Positions 48,705 to 58,708 of a stretch of 64,000 bases of DNA are shown in pieces. Numbering within the stretch: position 1 is the first letter of the stretch; the number at the start of each line of letters is the position of its first letter. The DNA is from Paracoccus methylovorus. Lineage in GTDB: Bacteria; Pseudomonadota; Alphaproteobacteria; Rhodobacterales; Rhodobacteraceae. A program made the position numbers and the translations under genes. Location of the stretch: the NCBI RefSeq assembly GCF_016919705.1, contig NZ_CP070371.1, positions 649,501 to 713,500 of the forward strand. Reading direction: 5' to 3'. The notes below the pieces were generated by a model. It ran no database searches and was not told where the DNA came from. It saw only the letters and a list, made by a program, of their open reading frames with translations.

Positions 48705-49655
48705 TCAGGCTTCGCGCAAGACCCGCGGCACCTTGAATTCGACGTTCTCCCGCGCCGTCTCGACCATCTCGACGGTCAGTTCGTAACGCTCGCGAAAAGC
48801 CTCGACCACCTCGTCGACCAGAACCTCGGGGGCCGAGGCGCCTGCTGTCACACCAACTGCCCGCGCGCCCTCGATGGCGCGCCAGTCGATCTGGTCGGCG
48901 CGCATCACCAGTTGCGAATAGGCGCAGCCTTCGGCGCTGCCCACCTCGACCAACCGCCGCGAATTGGAACTGTTGGGTGCCCCGATCACCAAAAGCGCGT
49001 CGATCCGCCCGGCGATGGCCTTGACCGAGGCCTGACGATTGGTCGTCGCGTAGCAGATATCCTCTTTGGCGGGTCCCTTGATGCCGGGAAATCGCGCGTG
49101 AAGGGCTGCAACGATGGCGGCGGTGTCATCGACCGACAGCGTGGTCTGGGTGATGAAGGCCAGTCGTTCCGGGTCGCGTGGCGTGATCCGGGCGACATCC
49201 TCGACGGTCTCGACCAGCAGAACCTCGCCCTCGGGCAGTTGCCCCATGGTGCCCAGAACCTCGGGATGGCCGGCATGGCCGATCATCACCATCTGCAAAC
49301 CTTCTGCATGATGCCGCTCGGCCTCAACATGAACCTTGCTGACCAAGGGGCAGGTGGCATCGACAAAGACCATTTCGCGCCGCCGCGCCTCGGCGGGAAC
49401 GGCCTTGGGCACGCCATGGGCCGAAAAGATCACCGGACGGTCGTCGGGGCATTCGTCCAACTCCTCGACAAAAACCGCGCCCTTGTCGCGCAGGCTGTCC
49501 ACAACGTATTTGTTATGCACGATCTCGTGGCGCACATAGACCGGGGCGCCCCATTTCTGCAGCGCCATTTCAACGATCTTGATGGCGCGATCCACGCCGG
49601 CGCAGAAACCGCGCGGTGCAGCAAGATACAGGGTCAGGGGTGGTTTCTTGTCCAT
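48705..49655 (-). CDS. ispH: 4-Hydroxy-3-methylbut-2-enyl diphosphate reductase
   Basis: A 316-residue iron-sulfur enzyme, last step of the MEP isoprenoid pathway that also feeds ubiquinone side-chain synthesis. Cluster cysteines C18 ([10 protein letters not shown]), C102 (DATCPLVSK) and C201 are in place, as is the substrate-binding SSNS. I start at Met 49655; a Met three codons upstream (49664) is possible. Confidence 0.97.
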   Translation of the reverse strand: MDKKPPLTLYLAAPRGFCAGVDRAIKIVEMALQKWGAPVYVRHEIVHNKYVVDSLRDKGAVFVEELDECPDDRPVIFSAHGVPKAVPAEARRREMVFVDATCPLVSKVHVEAERHHAEGLQMVMIGHAGHPEVLGTMGQLPEGEVLLVETVEDVARITPRDPERLAFITQTTLSVDDTAAIVAALHARFPGIKGPAKEDICYATTNRQASVKAIAGRIDALLVIGAPNSSNSRRLVEVGSAEGCAYSQLVMRADQIDWRAIEGARAVGVTAGASAPEVLVDEVVEAFRERYELTVEMVETARENVEFKVPRVLREA

Positions 49656-49694
49656 GGGCCTCAACTAACGCCCGGCAAGCCCTCTCGCAAGGGA

Positions 49695-50258
49695 TCAGGC
49701 CCCCTCGAAGGCAGTCAGGGCGTTGACCTCGTGGCCCAGGCTCTCCAAAGCCTTGCGCCCGCCCAGTTCGGGCAATTCGATGACGAAGGTGCAGCCCACG
49801 ATCCTGGCCCCCAGCCGCTCGCAAAGCGAGATGCCGGCGACTGCCGTGCCGCCGGTGGCCAGAAGGTCGTCGACGATCAGCACCCGGTCGCCGGGGCGAA
49901 GCGCATCGTCATGCATCTCCATCACCGCCTCGCCATATTCCAGCGCATAGGCCTGGCTGATGACGCTGCCCGGCAGCTTGCCTTTCTTGCGGATCGGCAC
50001 AAAGCCCACGGAAAGCTGATGCGCCACTGCGCCGCCCAGAATGAATCCGCGTGCCTCCAGCCCGATGACTTTGTCGATGGGCTCGCCCGCATAGGGGGTC
50101 AAAAGCTGGTCCACGGCCATGCGAAAACCGCGCGCATCGGCAAACAGCGTGGTCACGTCGCGAAACAGAATGCCTTCATGCGGGAAATCGACGATGGTGC
50201 GAATATAGTCGCGCACCGTCCGGGTATCGAGGCGACGCTTTCCGGTCGGGGTTTCCAT
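49695..50258 (-). CDS. apt: Adenine phosphoribosyltransferase
   Basis: A 187-residue enzyme converting adenine and PRPP to AMP. The PRPP loop is [16 protein letters not shown]; the N-terminal [19 protein letters not shown] is typical of Apt. The start at 50258 overlaps the flavin reductase stop by ATGA. Confidence 0.96.
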   Translation of the reverse strand: METPTGKRRLDTRTVRDYIRTIVDFPHEGILFRDVTTLFADARGFRMAVDQLLTPYAGEPIDKVIGLEARGFILGGAVAHQLSVGFVPIRKKGKLPGSVISQAYALEYGEAVMEMHDDALRPGDRVLIVDDLLATGGTAVAGISLCERLGARIVGCTFVIELPELGGRKALESLGHEVNALTAFEGA

Positions 50259-50854
50259 CAGGGGCGCTCCATCTCGAATGTTTCGGTGGTGATGGTGTAG
50301 TCCTTGTATCCCATGCGTGCCAGCCAGCCGGTGGCGTGCAGATCGAAGCGGCCGTCGATCACGCAATCCTCGCGCAGATGGATGCCGGTGACGACGCCCA
50401 GCACCATGAAGTTCGCGTCACCCGCCAGCCGCAGGATGCGCGTCGCGCGGCATTCCAGCGCGGCGGCGGCACCGGCCACGCGCGGGCAGTCGATGGTTTC
50501 GCATTCGGCGGCCTCGATGCCCGCGGCCTCGAACTCGTTCACCCCGGCGGGCAGGGCGGCCGAACTGGCGTTCACCTGATCCCTCAGCGGCCCGTCGGCG
50601 ATATTGACGCAAAAAAGCCGCGATTCGGCGATCTGGGCCACGCTGTCCTTGGTCCCCGGCCGATCCGGCTTGGCCGAGGTCGAGGCGAACATCACCTGCG
50701 GCGGCGTATAGGCGGTCAGGTTGAAAAAGGAATAAGGCGCAAGGTTGTCGCCTTGCCGGCTGCGGGTCGAAATCCAGCCGATGGGTCGGGGCGCGACGAT
50801 GGCGTTCAGCGGATTATGCGGCAGCCCATGGCCGTCCTGGGGTCGGTAGAACAT
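50258..50854 (-). CDS. Flavin reductase-like (FMN-binding) protein
   Basis: A 198-residue flavin reductase-like domain protein. Typical segments are [32 protein letters not shown] and a C-terminal [12 protein letters not shown]. Such proteins reduce flavin for a partner oxygenase or act alone; partner unknown here. First gene in a two-gene operon with apt. Confidence 0.88.
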   Translation of the reverse strand: MFYRPQDGHGLPHNPLNAIVAPRPIGWISTRSRQGDNLAPYSFFNLTAYTPPQVMFASTSAKPDRPGTKDSVAQIAESRLFCVNIADGPLRDQVNASSAALPAGVNEFEAAGIEAAECETIDCPRVAGAAAALECRATRILRLAGDANFMVLGVVTGIHLREDCVIDGRFDLHATGWLARMGYKDYTITTETFEMERP

Positions 50855-51073
50855 GGCTTGCCTCGCTGATGCGTCCGTTATGCGGGGCTCAGAAGTGACG
50901 TCATGCGCGCGGCGCGTCAAGCATTCTTGCGCCTTTCCGGCCGGCTGCCGGGCCTTGCGGACGCAGATTGACGAAATTTGCGGCCCGTGGCCCCGCAGGC
51001 GGTTTTCGTGGCCGCTACCGCATGTTACGCGGGGCTGCCCCCCGCCCAGACCCACCCGAATCCCGGAGGCAGG

Positions 51074-51649
51074 ATGTACGAACTTTGCCCCGAAACCCCC
51101 GCCGACACGCCCGAGGTCGAGGCGCTGATGGACCTGTGCTTTGCGCCCGGACGAACGGCGCTGTCGTCGTATCGTTTGCGTGACGGTGTGGCGCCGGTCG
51201 GACCGCTTTGCCTGATGCTGCGTGACGAATTCGGCGTGCTGGTCGGGGCGATCCGCTTTTGGCCGGTGCGCGTGGGCGGTCAGCCGGCCCTGCTGCTGGG
51301 GCCGATCGCGGTTCACCCCACCGCGCAGGGCGAGGGGCTGGGCGGGTTGCTGATGCGCGAAAGCCTGACACGCGCAACCGAGATGGGCTGGAGCCGGGTC
51401 ATGCTGGTCGGCGATCTGCCCTATTACCGGCGTTTCGGGTTCTGGAAACTGGAAGGGGTCGAGATGCCCCCCCCCACCAACCCCGACCGGGTGCTGGGGC
51501 TCGAACTGGTGCCCGATGCCTGGGCGCAGGTTACCGGGCCGGTTGAGCGCGAAAGCGGCGATATCGCCGCCAACCTGCGCGAAATGCCCGGGAACACGCA
51601 AGACACCCGGGGCTGCACCGAGATCGAACCACCCGATCACTCGGCATAG
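51074..51649 (+). CDS. GNAT family N-acetyltransferase
   Basis: A 191-residue protein with the GNAT acetyl-CoA loop (LGPIAVHPTAQGEGLGGLLM; Q/R-x-x-G-x-G/A) and motif VGDLPYYRRFGFW. Substrate unknown. GGAGG stands 6 bases before ATG 51074. It overlaps the end of the convergent ivy-like gene by 13 bp. Confidence 0.88.
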   Translation: MYELCPETPADTPEVEALMDLCFAPGRTALSSYRLRDGVAPVGPLCLMLRDEFGVLVGAIRFWPVRVGGQPALLLGPIAVHPTAQGEGLGGLLMRESLTRATEMGWSRVMLVGDLPYYRRFGFWKLEGVEMPPPTNPDRVLGLELVPDAWAQVTGPVERESGDIAANLREMPGNTQDTRGCTEIEPPDHSA

Positions 51650-52194
51650 ATGAAATCGGCGGGGTGATTGGCCAGACTGCCGCTGAGCGCAGCATAAAGA
51701 ATGGTGCGGCCGTCAATGGTTTCAGGCCCGCCAGCCATGCCCAGCCAAGTCAGCAGCTCCGCCCCCTCGCCGTCACGGACCGACAACACGCCATAGGCCG
51801 TGCCGCTGTCCGGCGCATAAAGCACCGCCATCTGGTTCTCTGCGCAGTTATGCTGCTCGCAGGCCGTCATGGCGAGATACTCGGTGCCGCCGAACGCCAC
51901 CTTCTGGCTGGGCGAGACGACTGCGCCTTCGCGCAGCCAGGCGGGAAGTTGATGGCCGTCGGCCATTTTTTCAAAGGCTGTGGCCAGCTTTTGATCCTTG
52001 CCCAGATCCGCCAGCGTCAGACCCGTTTCTGGGGCGGCTTCGCCAGAATTGCTCTGGTTCGGGGTCTCCGCCGTGTCCTGAGCGAGTTCCTGCGCCGGTT
52101 GCGTTGCCGGTGCTGTCTCCTGCGCCAGTGCCGTCTGACCCAGTGCCAGCGCTGCGGCAAATGTCAGGGCCGGGATCATGCGGCGAATAGTCAT
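51637..52194 (-). CDS. Ivy family C-type lysozyme inhibitor
   Basis: A 185-residue periplasmic protein: signal peptide (cleavage near ALA-QET), a low-complexity Gln/Glu/Thr linker to about residue 65, then an Ivy domain. Similarity to E. coli Ivy is clear in DGHQLPAWLREG, the CEQHNC inhibitory loop (CKPHDC in E. coli), LTWLG, IDGRTILYAALSGSL and NHPADF. It protects peptidoglycan from host or predator lysozyme, or tunes the cell's own hydrolases. A Met six codons upstream (52212) is an alternative start. Confidence 0.85.
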   Translation of the reverse strand: MTIRRMIPALTFAAALALGQTALAQETAPATQPAQELAQDTAETPNQSNSGEAAPETGLTLADLGKDQKLATAFEKMADGHQLPAWLREGAVVSPSQKVAFGGTEYLAMTACEQHNCAENQMAVLYAPDSGTAYGVLSVRDGEGAELLTWLGMAGGPETIDGRTILYAALSGSLANHPADFIYAE

Positions 52195-52306
52195 TGCGGT
52201 CTTCCTTGTCATCTGTCCGCCGGGGCGGCGGGTTGGCTATTTGTCGGCCGGAACCCCCGGGGCGCCTTGCGGGTTCCCTTGCGAATGCCCAGTTCAAGGG
52301 CGATCC

Positions 52307-53152
52307 ATGATTACGCAGGGTATCCCAAGGATGACCGAGCAGACCCCGATCCCCCTCAGGCAGGCCGTCCTGCCCCCGATCGATGACCCGACCGTCCATG
52401 TCGCTATCGACGGGCTTGCGCGACGCTATCTTCGCGCGGGCGGCGTCGCGATGGAACTGCTGGTGGTCGTCGGCGGCAAGGCAGAGGGCCTGATCGAGCG
52501 GCTGCCAACGGCCGTGCGGGGGCGCATGGACCGGATTACGCTGGCGGCCCTGAACCATGCGTTTGACGCTGCCTCGCGTTCGCGTGGGTTGGTGCGAGAG
52601 CGGGGTGACATGTTCAACCGCCTGCTCTCGACGACCTCCGGTGCAGTGGGCGGCCTCGCGGGGATCAGCGGCGCGGTGCTGGAGCTTCCGGTGACGGTTA
52701 CGCTGCTTTTGCGGGCGATCATGGACATCGCCGCCGAGCACGGTTTCGACCCCGTGTCGGATGAGGCCCGGCGCGAGGCGCTGCATGTCTTTGCCTCGGC
52801 GGGGCCGCTTTCCGACGACGACGGCACCGACATGGGCCTGCTTGCCGCCCGCATGACCCTCACCGGCCAGACGGTGCAGGCGCTGATTACCCGCGTGGCG
52901 CCCCGTCTATCGGCATCCCTGGCGCAGAAGCTGGCGGCGCAGGCGGTGCCTATCTTGGGCGCACTTGCCGGGGCATCGATCAATTACAGCTTCACGCGTT
53001 ATTATCAGGAACTCGCCCGCGTGCATTTCGGCCTGCTTCGGTTGTCGCAAGAAACCGGCATTCCCCGCGAGGCGCTGACAGAGGCACTGGAGTTGCGCAT
53101 GAACCAACTGCGCCCCGGAACGTCCACGCCCAAGCCGCCCCGGCGGAACTAG
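52307..53152 (+). CDS. EcsC family protein
   Basis: A 281-residue protein with the EcsC signature: TSGAVGGLAGISGAVLELPVTVTLLLRAIMDIA-like segment (about 120-150) and a hydrophobic C-terminal stretch ILGALAGASINYSFTRYYQELA. Function unknown. I start at 52307 for its AAGGGCG site; Met at 52331 is a strong alternative. Its stop shares CTAG with the convergent helicase gene. Confidence 0.82.
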   Translation: MITQGIPRMTEQTPIPLRQAVLPPIDDPTVHVAIDGLARRYLRAGGVAMELLVVVGGKAEGLIERLPTAVRGRMDRITLAALNHAFDAASRSRGLVRERGDMFNRLLSTTSGAVGGLAGISGAVLELPVTVTLLLRAIMDIAAEHGFDPVSDEARREALHVFASAGPLSDDDGTDMGLLAARMTLTGQTVQALITRVAPRLSASLAQKLAAQAVPILGALAGASINYSFTRYYQELARVHFGLLRLSQETGIPREALTEALELRMNQLRPGTSTPKPPRRN

Positions 53153-54684
53153 TCCTCGGATTCGGTGGCCAGTTGCAACACGTTGGCCGGAGCCTCCAGG
53201 TGGTCGATGCCCAAAGGGGCCGATGGCCGGGCCAGACGCGACTTAACCACCCAATGCAGTCGCTCCTGCGTCCGGGTGATGGCGACGTAAGCCAGCCGCT
53301 TCCATAGCGCGATCCCGGCCTCACTGCGGCCCGACCAGGCGGCGGCGGCGATGTCGGGCGCAAAGACCTGCACGTCGGGCCATTGCGACCCTTGCGCCTT
53401 GTGGATCGTCACCGCCGCGCCATGCAGAAAGGCCGCGCCCATGCGAGCCGCATAGGGGATAAAGGGCTCGTCGACATCGGGCATCTCGATCTTGACGATA
53501 CTGGCGGCGGACAGCCGTGGCTCTTCGGCGCCCACAACATGCAGGCGGGAAAACCCCGGCTTGCGGCCCGGTCCCAGATAAACCACCTGCGCGCCCTTGA
53601 TCAGCCCGCGAGCCTCAAGGTCGATGCGCTTCTTGCGGTGCTTGAGCGGTAGCTCCAACCCGTCGCAGATCAGCGGCTCTCCGGGCAACAATGCGTCGCC
53701 GGGGGCGCCATAGGCAGAACGAAAGGCCTGGATCAGCTTGATCCGGGTAATGTTGCGCCAGCACAGAACCGGGCTTTGCGCCATCAGGTCGGATTCAACC
53801 CGCTCGGCCCAGATCACACGCGGATCGCGGCTGGCGGCGTCGCGGATCATGCGCTCGAAACTGTCGAACTCCAGCTTGGGATCGGCCAGCGCATGGGCGA
53901 GGTCAAGGATGGGGCTGTCGTCCTGCTGGCGGTGAACGCGCTCGAGCACCAACCGCTGCGCGGGGGCCAGCCTGTCAAAGATCATCTGCCCGGATTGCCC
54001 GACGGGCGCAAGCTGCGCGGGATCGCCGAACAGGATCAGAAGCGGAAAGATCTCGCGCAGATCCTCGAACTGACGCTCATCCAGCATCGAGGCTTCGTCG
54101 ATCAGCCCGATGTCCAGCCCTTCCTCGCGCCGTTTCCAACCTCGGATGAAGTCCGAGCCGCGCAGCCCGGCCGCGGCAAGCGCGCCGGGGATCGAAGCAT
54201 TCTGCTCATAAAACGCCTTGGCGCGGTCCAATGCGGCTTCGGTCAGCCCCTCCATCACCCCTTCGACCCCGGGCCGGTCGCCGATCCCGGTCAGCCAATC
54301 GGCAATGCGTTCGTATTCGGGATCGTAAACCGGGGTATAGAGAATGCGGTGAATTGTGGTCGCCGGCACCCCACGCATGCGCAAGACGAAGGCGGCCTTG
54401 TTGGTCGGGGCAAGGATGGCAACGGTGCGACGGTCCTTGCGCTTCTTGCCCTCGTAATCGCCCGAGATGATATCCACCCCCGTCGCCTTCAGGGCCTTGG
54501 TCAACTCGGCCAGCAGCAAGGTCTTGCCCGACCCGGCCTTGCCGACCACGGCCATTACGCGACCCTTGCCGGGTGTGGGTGGTGCTATCTCTTCAGAAAG
54601 CAGGTCGATGCCCGACTCTTCGAGCATGGCGGCAAGCATATCCCATGCTTCGGCTTGGTCGGGGGAAAGGGTGGGCAGGGTCAT
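53149..54684 (-). CDS. RecD-like superfamily 1 DNA helicase
   Basis: A 511-residue SF1B helicase. Walker A GKAGSGKT (48-55), Walker B LIDEASMLDERQF, motif III FGDPAQLAPVG, motif V TIHKAQGSQWPDVQV and motif VI AYVAITRTQERLHWV are all present. It resembles RecD2/Dda and lacks the long N-terminal region of RecD2, so it is the short form. It is likely to unwind DNA 5'->3' in repair or fork restart. Confidence 0.87.
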   Translation of the reverse strand: MTLPTLSPDQAEAWDMLAAMLEESGIDLLSEEIAPPTPGKGRVMAVVGKAGSGKTLLLAELTKALKATGVDIISGDYEGKKRKDRRTVAILAPTNKAAFVLRMRGVPATTIHRILYTPVYDPEYERIADWLTGIGDRPGVEGVMEGLTEAALDRAKAFYEQNASIPGALAAAGLRGSDFIRGWKRREEGLDIGLIDEASMLDERQFEDLREIFPLLILFGDPAQLAPVGQSGQMIFDRLAPAQRLVLERVHRQQDDSPILDLAHALADPKLEFDSFERMIRDAASRDPRVIWAERVESDLMAQSPVLCWRNITRIKLIQAFRSAYGAPGDALLPGEPLICDGLELPLKHRKKRIDLEARGLIKGAQVVYLGPGRKPGFSRLHVVGAEEPRLSAASIVKIEMPDVDEPFIPYAARMGAAFLHGAAVTIHKAQGSQWPDVQVFAPDIAAAAWSGRSEAGIALWKRLAYVAITRTQERLHWVVKSRLARPSAPLGIDHLEAPANVLQLATESED

Positions 54685-54726
54685 GCACCCTTGTTAGCGG
54701 GCCATGCGAAGGGCGGAAAGGTCCAT

Positions 54727-54790
54727 TGGGTATTTGTACAACGAAGAAGGACAGGCCGATCCATGATCTTCTTCGTTGTAGAAATACCCA
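54727..54790. repeat. long inverted repeat (23-bp arms, one mismatch)
   Basis: Left arm 54727-54749 (TGGGTATTT then G then TACAACGAAGAAG) pairs with right arm 54768-54790 (CTTCTTCGTTGTA then G then AAATACCCA); only the central G-G differs. The spacer is 18 bp. It lies in the 168-bp gap between the EamA-gene end and the helicase start. No T run, and AT-richer than the flanks. Confidence 0.9.
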
Positions 54791-54852
54791 TGCAAGGGTG
54801 CTGTCGAGCGCAGGTTGGTCATCTTTCGCGGGTTGCCGTGATTGAGCCGGGG

Positions 54853-55731
54853 TTACCGGGCACTGACAGCAATCAGCGCCCCGACGCCCAGCATGATCAA
54901 CGCCATACCGCCAAGTTGCCGCGGGCTGGCGCCTTCACGAAACACCCGGCCCGAGACCAGTTGCGCCATCACCACCTCGACCAGCGCCAGAGTGCGGACA
55001 TTGGCGGCTGCCGTCAGCGCAAACCCCAGGAACCAGAAGAGCGATGCCAGCGCACCCAATGCGCCTGCGCCCAGAGAGCCGCGCAAATGCTGCCCCATGC
55101 CCACTAGCGCCCGGCGGTTCAGCGCCCCCAGCCAGATCAGCATGATTGCGCTTTGCATGGCGAGGCTGAGGACCAGGATGGTCGCCGCCCGCACCGGCTC
55201 GGCTCCGAAGGGCAGGGCCAGGATCGCGCCGCGAAAGCCGATGGCAGAAAGCCCGAACAACACCCCCGCCACGATCCCCAGGCCTGCTGCGCGCCAACCA
55301 CCGCGCCGCCAATCTGCCCCCGACATCAGCAAGACGCCCAATGTGGCTGTGGCGATGGCTGCCATGCGGGCAGGGCCCAGCGGTTCGGCCAGCAGCAGCG
55401 CGCCGATCAGCGCCAGCGTTACCGGCTCGGTCTTGATCAACGCCGTGGTCACCCCGAAACTGCGGCTTTCCATGGTCAACAGCATCAGGGCGGTTGCGGC
55501 GATCTGCGATATGGCCCCTGTCGCCGCCCAGCCGAGTGCTGCCGCATTAGGCATTGGTACAGACACCAACATCGCCATTCCTGCCAGAAACAATGCGGCG
55601 AAGGGCAGGCCAAAAAGAAAGCGCACGGCGGTCGCGCCCATGGTGCCCAGTTCGGCAGTCAGCCTGCGCTGTGCCGCGTTGCGTCCGGTTTGCGCCGCAG
55701 CGGCAATCAGCGTGGCGAATATCCAGCCCAT
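54853..55731 (-). CDS. EamA (DMT superfamily) transporter
   Basis: A 292-residue membrane protein with ten helices in two EamA repeats (first about 3-135, second about 150-285). Such carriers export metabolites or amino acids; substrate unknown. The start at 55731 overlaps the hemE stop as ATGA, so it is co-expressed with uroporphyrinogen decarboxylase; a link to haem metabolites is possible but only inferred. Confidence 0.85.
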   Translation of the reverse strand: MGWIFATLIAAAAQTGRNAAQRRLTAELGTMGATAVRFLFGLPFAALFLAGMAMLVSVPMPNAAALGWAATGAISQIAATALMLLTMESRSFGVTTALIKTEPVTLALIGALLLAEPLGPARMAAIATATLGVLLMSGADWRRGGWRAAGLGIVAGVLFGLSAIGFRGAILALPFGAEPVRAATILVLSLAMQSAIMLIWLGALNRRALVGMGQHLRGSLGAGALGALASLFWFLGFALTAAANVRTLALVEVVMAQLVSGRVFREGASPRQLGGMALIMLGVGALIAVSAR

Positions 55732-56759
55732 CAGCCCCGGATGGCCTCCAGCATACGCGTGACGTTTTCGGGATCGGCCTCGGGGGTGATGCCATGGCCG
55801 AGGTTGAAGATATGCGGGCCGTTCGCGAAGGCGCGGGTAATGCGGCGGGCTTCGGCCTGCAATTTCTCGCCGCCGGTAACCAGCAGGCGGGGGTCGAGAT
55901 TGCCCTGTACGCAGCCGTCCTTTTGCACCTCGGCCGCCGCCCATTCGGCGCTGACCGAATTGTCCAGCGCCACGCAATCTGCGCCGGTAGCGTGGGCAAA
56001 GCCGGCATAGCGGGGGCCGGCTTCGCGCGGGAAGGCAATGACCGGGATGCCGGGATGGCGCACCTTCAGGGCGGCGATGATCCGGCGGGCGGGTTCCAGC
56101 GCGAAATCGTCGAAATCCTGCCCTTTGAGCGATCCTGCCCAACTGTCGAACAGTTTGATCACCTCGGCACCGGCTTCGATCTGGGCCGAGAGATAGTCTA
56201 TGGTCGACTCGGTAATGCGGTCGATCAGTGCCGAGAAGGCTGCGCGGTCGGCCGCCTTCATGGCATGGGCCGGGGCCTGATCGGGCGTGCCGCGTCCCGC
56301 GATCATATAGGTCGCGACGGTCCATGGCGCGCCGGCGAATCCTATCAGCGTCACTTGGGGCGGCAATTCCCGCGCAAGGATGCGCACGGTTTCATAGACC
56401 GGGGACAGGGTGTCGTGGATGGCGGAGGTTGGCTTCAGCGCCGCGACCTCGGCGGCGCTGGTCACGGTGGACAGCCGCGGCCCTTCGCCGGTCACGAACC
56501 ACAGGTCCAGCCCCAGCGCCTGCGGCAAGAGCAGGATGTCGGCAAAGAGAATCGCTGCGTCGAATCCGTAACGGCGGATCGGTTGCAGCGTGACCTCGGC
56601 CGCCAGATCCGGCGTGTAGCACAGCGACAAAAAGTCGCCGGCCTGGGCGCGGGTGGCGCGGTATTCCGGCAGGTAGCGGCCGGCCTGGCGCATCATCCAG
56701 ACAGGCGGAACGGGCAAACGCTCGCCCTTCAGCGCGCGCAGGATGGTTTTTTCGGACAT
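55731..56759 (-). CDS. hemE: Uroporphyrinogen decarboxylase
   Basis: A 342-residue enzyme converting uroporphyrinogen III to coproporphyrinogen III. N-terminal [17 protein letters not shown] and [19 protein letters not shown] are diagnostic; FVTGEGPRL follows. Divergent from hemC, with 75 bases between the starts. Confidence 0.97.
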   Translation of the reverse strand: MSEKTILRALKGERLPVPPVWMMRQAGRYLPEYRATRAQAGDFLSLCYTPDLAAEVTLQPIRRYGFDAAILFADILLLPQALGLDLWFVTGEGPRLSTVTSAAEVAALKPTSAIHDTLSPVYETVRILARELPPQVTLIGFAGAPWTVATYMIAGRGTPDQAPAHAMKAADRAAFSALIDRITESTIDYLSAQIEAGAEVIKLFDSWAGSLKGQDFDDFALEPARRIIAALKVRHPGIPVIAFPREAGPRYAGFAHATGADCVALDNSVSAEWAAAEVQKDGCVQGNLDPRLLVTGGEKLQAEARRITRAFANGPHIFNLGHGITPEADPENVTRMLEAIRG

Positions 56760-56834
56760 AATTCACCTCTCGTGCCCTTCATGGCGTGCGCGTCCCCGTT
56801 GTCAAGGCCGAGGGGGGGCGCTAAGCCCGGTGTC

Positions 56835-57776
56835 ATGACCCAGATGCCCGACCCCCAGAACCCCATCCGTATCGGCACCCGAGGCTCAGCGCTTGCGCTG
56901 GCCCAGGCACATGAGACGCGCGACCGGCTGATGGCCGCGCATGGTCTTGAGGCCGATGCTTTCGAAATCGTGGTGATCAAGACCACCGGCGACCGAGTGC
57001 TGGACCGCCCGCTGAAAGAGATCGGCGGCAAGGGCCTGTTCACCCGCGAGATCGAAGACGCGCTGCTGGCGCGGGAGATCGATATTGCCGTGCATTCCAT
57101 GAAGGATATGCCGACGCTCCAGCCCGATGGGTTGGTGATCGATTGCTATCTGCCGCGCGAGGATGTGCGCGACGCATTTGTCAGTTCGCAGTTTGCGGCG
57201 ATTGCCGAGCTTCCTCAGGGCGCTGTCGTCGGTTCTTCAAGTCTGCGCCGGCGCGCGCAGCTTGCCGCGCGGCGACCGGACCTGAAGCTTGTAGAATTTC
57301 GAGGAAACGTGCAGACGCGCTTGAAAAAGCTTGAGGATGGCGTGGCTGTTGCCACCTTCCTTGCTATGGCGGGTTTGTCGCGGTTGGGCATGGAGCATGT
57401 GGCGCGCAGCGCGGTCGGGCCGGAGGAGATGCTGCCGGCCGTGGCTCAGGGCTGTATTGGCGTCGAACGGCGCGCAGCCGACGAACGCATCGCGGCACTT
57501 CTGGCCGCGATCTCGGATCGCGACAGCGCGTTGCGGGTGACGGCCGAGCGGGCATTTCTGGCGCGGCTCGACGGCTCCTGCCAGACGCCCATCGCGGGGC
57601 TGGCCGAACTGGACGGCGACCGGCTGCGGCTGCGCGGAGAAATCCTGCGGCCCGACGGCAGCGAGGTGATTGCGGGCGAGCGTGTCGGACCGGCATCGGA
57701 CGGCGCGGCCATGGGCACCGATCTGGCCGAGGAATTGCGCGGTCAGGCGCCTGCCGATTTCTTCGACTGGTCCTAA
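56835..57776 (+). CDS. hemC: Hydroxymethylbilane synthase (porphobilinogen deaminase)
   Basis: A 313-residue enzyme that joins four porphobilinogens. IRIGTRGSALALAQA at the N-terminus, KDMPT, SSSLRRRAQL and the dipyrromethane-cofactor Cys249 (LDGSCQTPIAG) are present. It supplies the precursor used by hemE next door and by cobalamin synthesis. It overlaps cbiB by 4 bp, convergently. Confidence 0.97.
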   Translation: MTQMPDPQNPIRIGTRGSALALAQAHETRDRLMAAHGLEADAFEIVVIKTTGDRVLDRPLKEIGGKGLFTREIEDALLAREIDIAVHSMKDMPTLQPDGLVIDCYLPREDVRDAFVSSQFAAIAELPQGAVVGSSSLRRRAQLAARRPDLKLVEFRGNVQTRLKKLEDGVAVATFLAMAGLSRLGMEHVARSAVGPEEMLPAVAQGCIGVERRAADERIAALLAAISDRDSALRVTAERAFLARLDGSCQTPIAGLAELDGDRLRLRGEILRPDGSEVIAGERVGPASDGAAMGTDLAEELRGQAPADFFDWS

Positions 57777-58708
57777 ACCGCCAGAAGTAGCGCCAACCCC
57801 AGTCCCAGCAGGACCATTGCCCGGCGATAAAGCGCCAGCCCGCGCAGCAGATCCGGCGGGCTGGGATCGTGGGCGTCTTCGTTCAGCCACGGTTCGGGGC
57901 TTTCCACGCCATGATAGCTGCGCGGGCCGGACAAGCGCACCTCCAATGCGCCGGCCATGGCCCCCTCGGGCCAGCCAGCGTTGGGCGAGCGATGGCGGCG
58001 CGCATCCCGGCGCATTACCCGCCAGGCGCAGCGTGACCAGCCCGCTGTCACAAAAAGCAGTCCGGTCAGGCGCGAGGCGGGCAGGTTCACCAGATCGTCC
58101 AACCTTGCCGCGACCCGTCCGAACAGCACATGGCGCGGGCTCATGTGGCCGATCATCGAATCGAGCGTATTGATGGCCTTGTAGGCCGCGATCCCCGGCA
58201 ACCCCGCCACAGCCGCCCAGAAGATCGGCGCAACCACCCCGTCCGAGGTATTCTCAGCCAGACTTTCCAGTGCGGCGCGGGCAATGGGCTCGGGGCGGTC
58301 GTCCAGATCGCGGCCGACGATCATCGCCACCGCGGCCTTCGCGGCCGGAATGTCGCCCGAGGCCAAGGGCCGCGCCACGGCGGCGACGTGATCGTGCAGC
58401 GAGCGCGTGGCGACCAGCGGCCAGGCCAGAACGCCAAGCAGCACCGGGCCCAAGGGCAGGGGCGCAATAGCGTGGGTCAGCAGCAGTGTCGGGACCACCG
58501 CTGCGCCGACCGTGACCATGACCGTCAACGCGCCGCGTGCGATACGGTGACTGCCCCGGTTCCATCGCCTGTCCAGACCCGAGATCAGCCGGCCGATCCA
58601 GACCACCGGATGCGAGATGCGACGATAAAGCGCATCGGGCCAGCCGATCAGGGCATCGATCAGCAGGGCTGTCAGCGCAACCGTCAGCGTTTCCTGCGAC
58701 AGGATCAT
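57773..58708 (-). CDS. cobD: Adenosylcobinamide-phosphate synthase CbiB/CobD
   Basis: A 311-residue membrane protein of the CobD/CbiB family that joins aminopropanol (phosphate) to adenosylcobyric acid. HPVVWIGRLI, NTSDGVVAPIFWAAVAGLPG and YKAINTLDSMIGH are characteristic. The start at 58708 overlaps the phosphatase stop as ATGA, giving a two-gene cobalamin operon. It is usually called cobD in alphaproteobacteria, cbiB in enterics. Confidence 0.95.
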   Translation of the reverse strand: MILSQETLTVALTALLIDALIGWPDALYRRISHPVVWIGRLISGLDRRWNRGSHRIARGALTVMVTVGAAVVPTLLLTHAIAPLPLGPVLLGVLAWPLVATRSLHDHVAAVARPLASGDIPAAKAAVAMIVGRDLDDRPEPIARAALESLAENTSDGVVAPIFWAAVAGLPGIAAYKAINTLDSMIGHMSPRHVLFGRVAARLDDLVNLPASRLTGLLFVTAGWSRCAWRVMRRDARRHRSPNAGWPEGAMAGALEVRLSGPRSYHGVESPEPWLNEDAHDPSPPDLLRGLALYRRAMVLLGLGLALLLAV

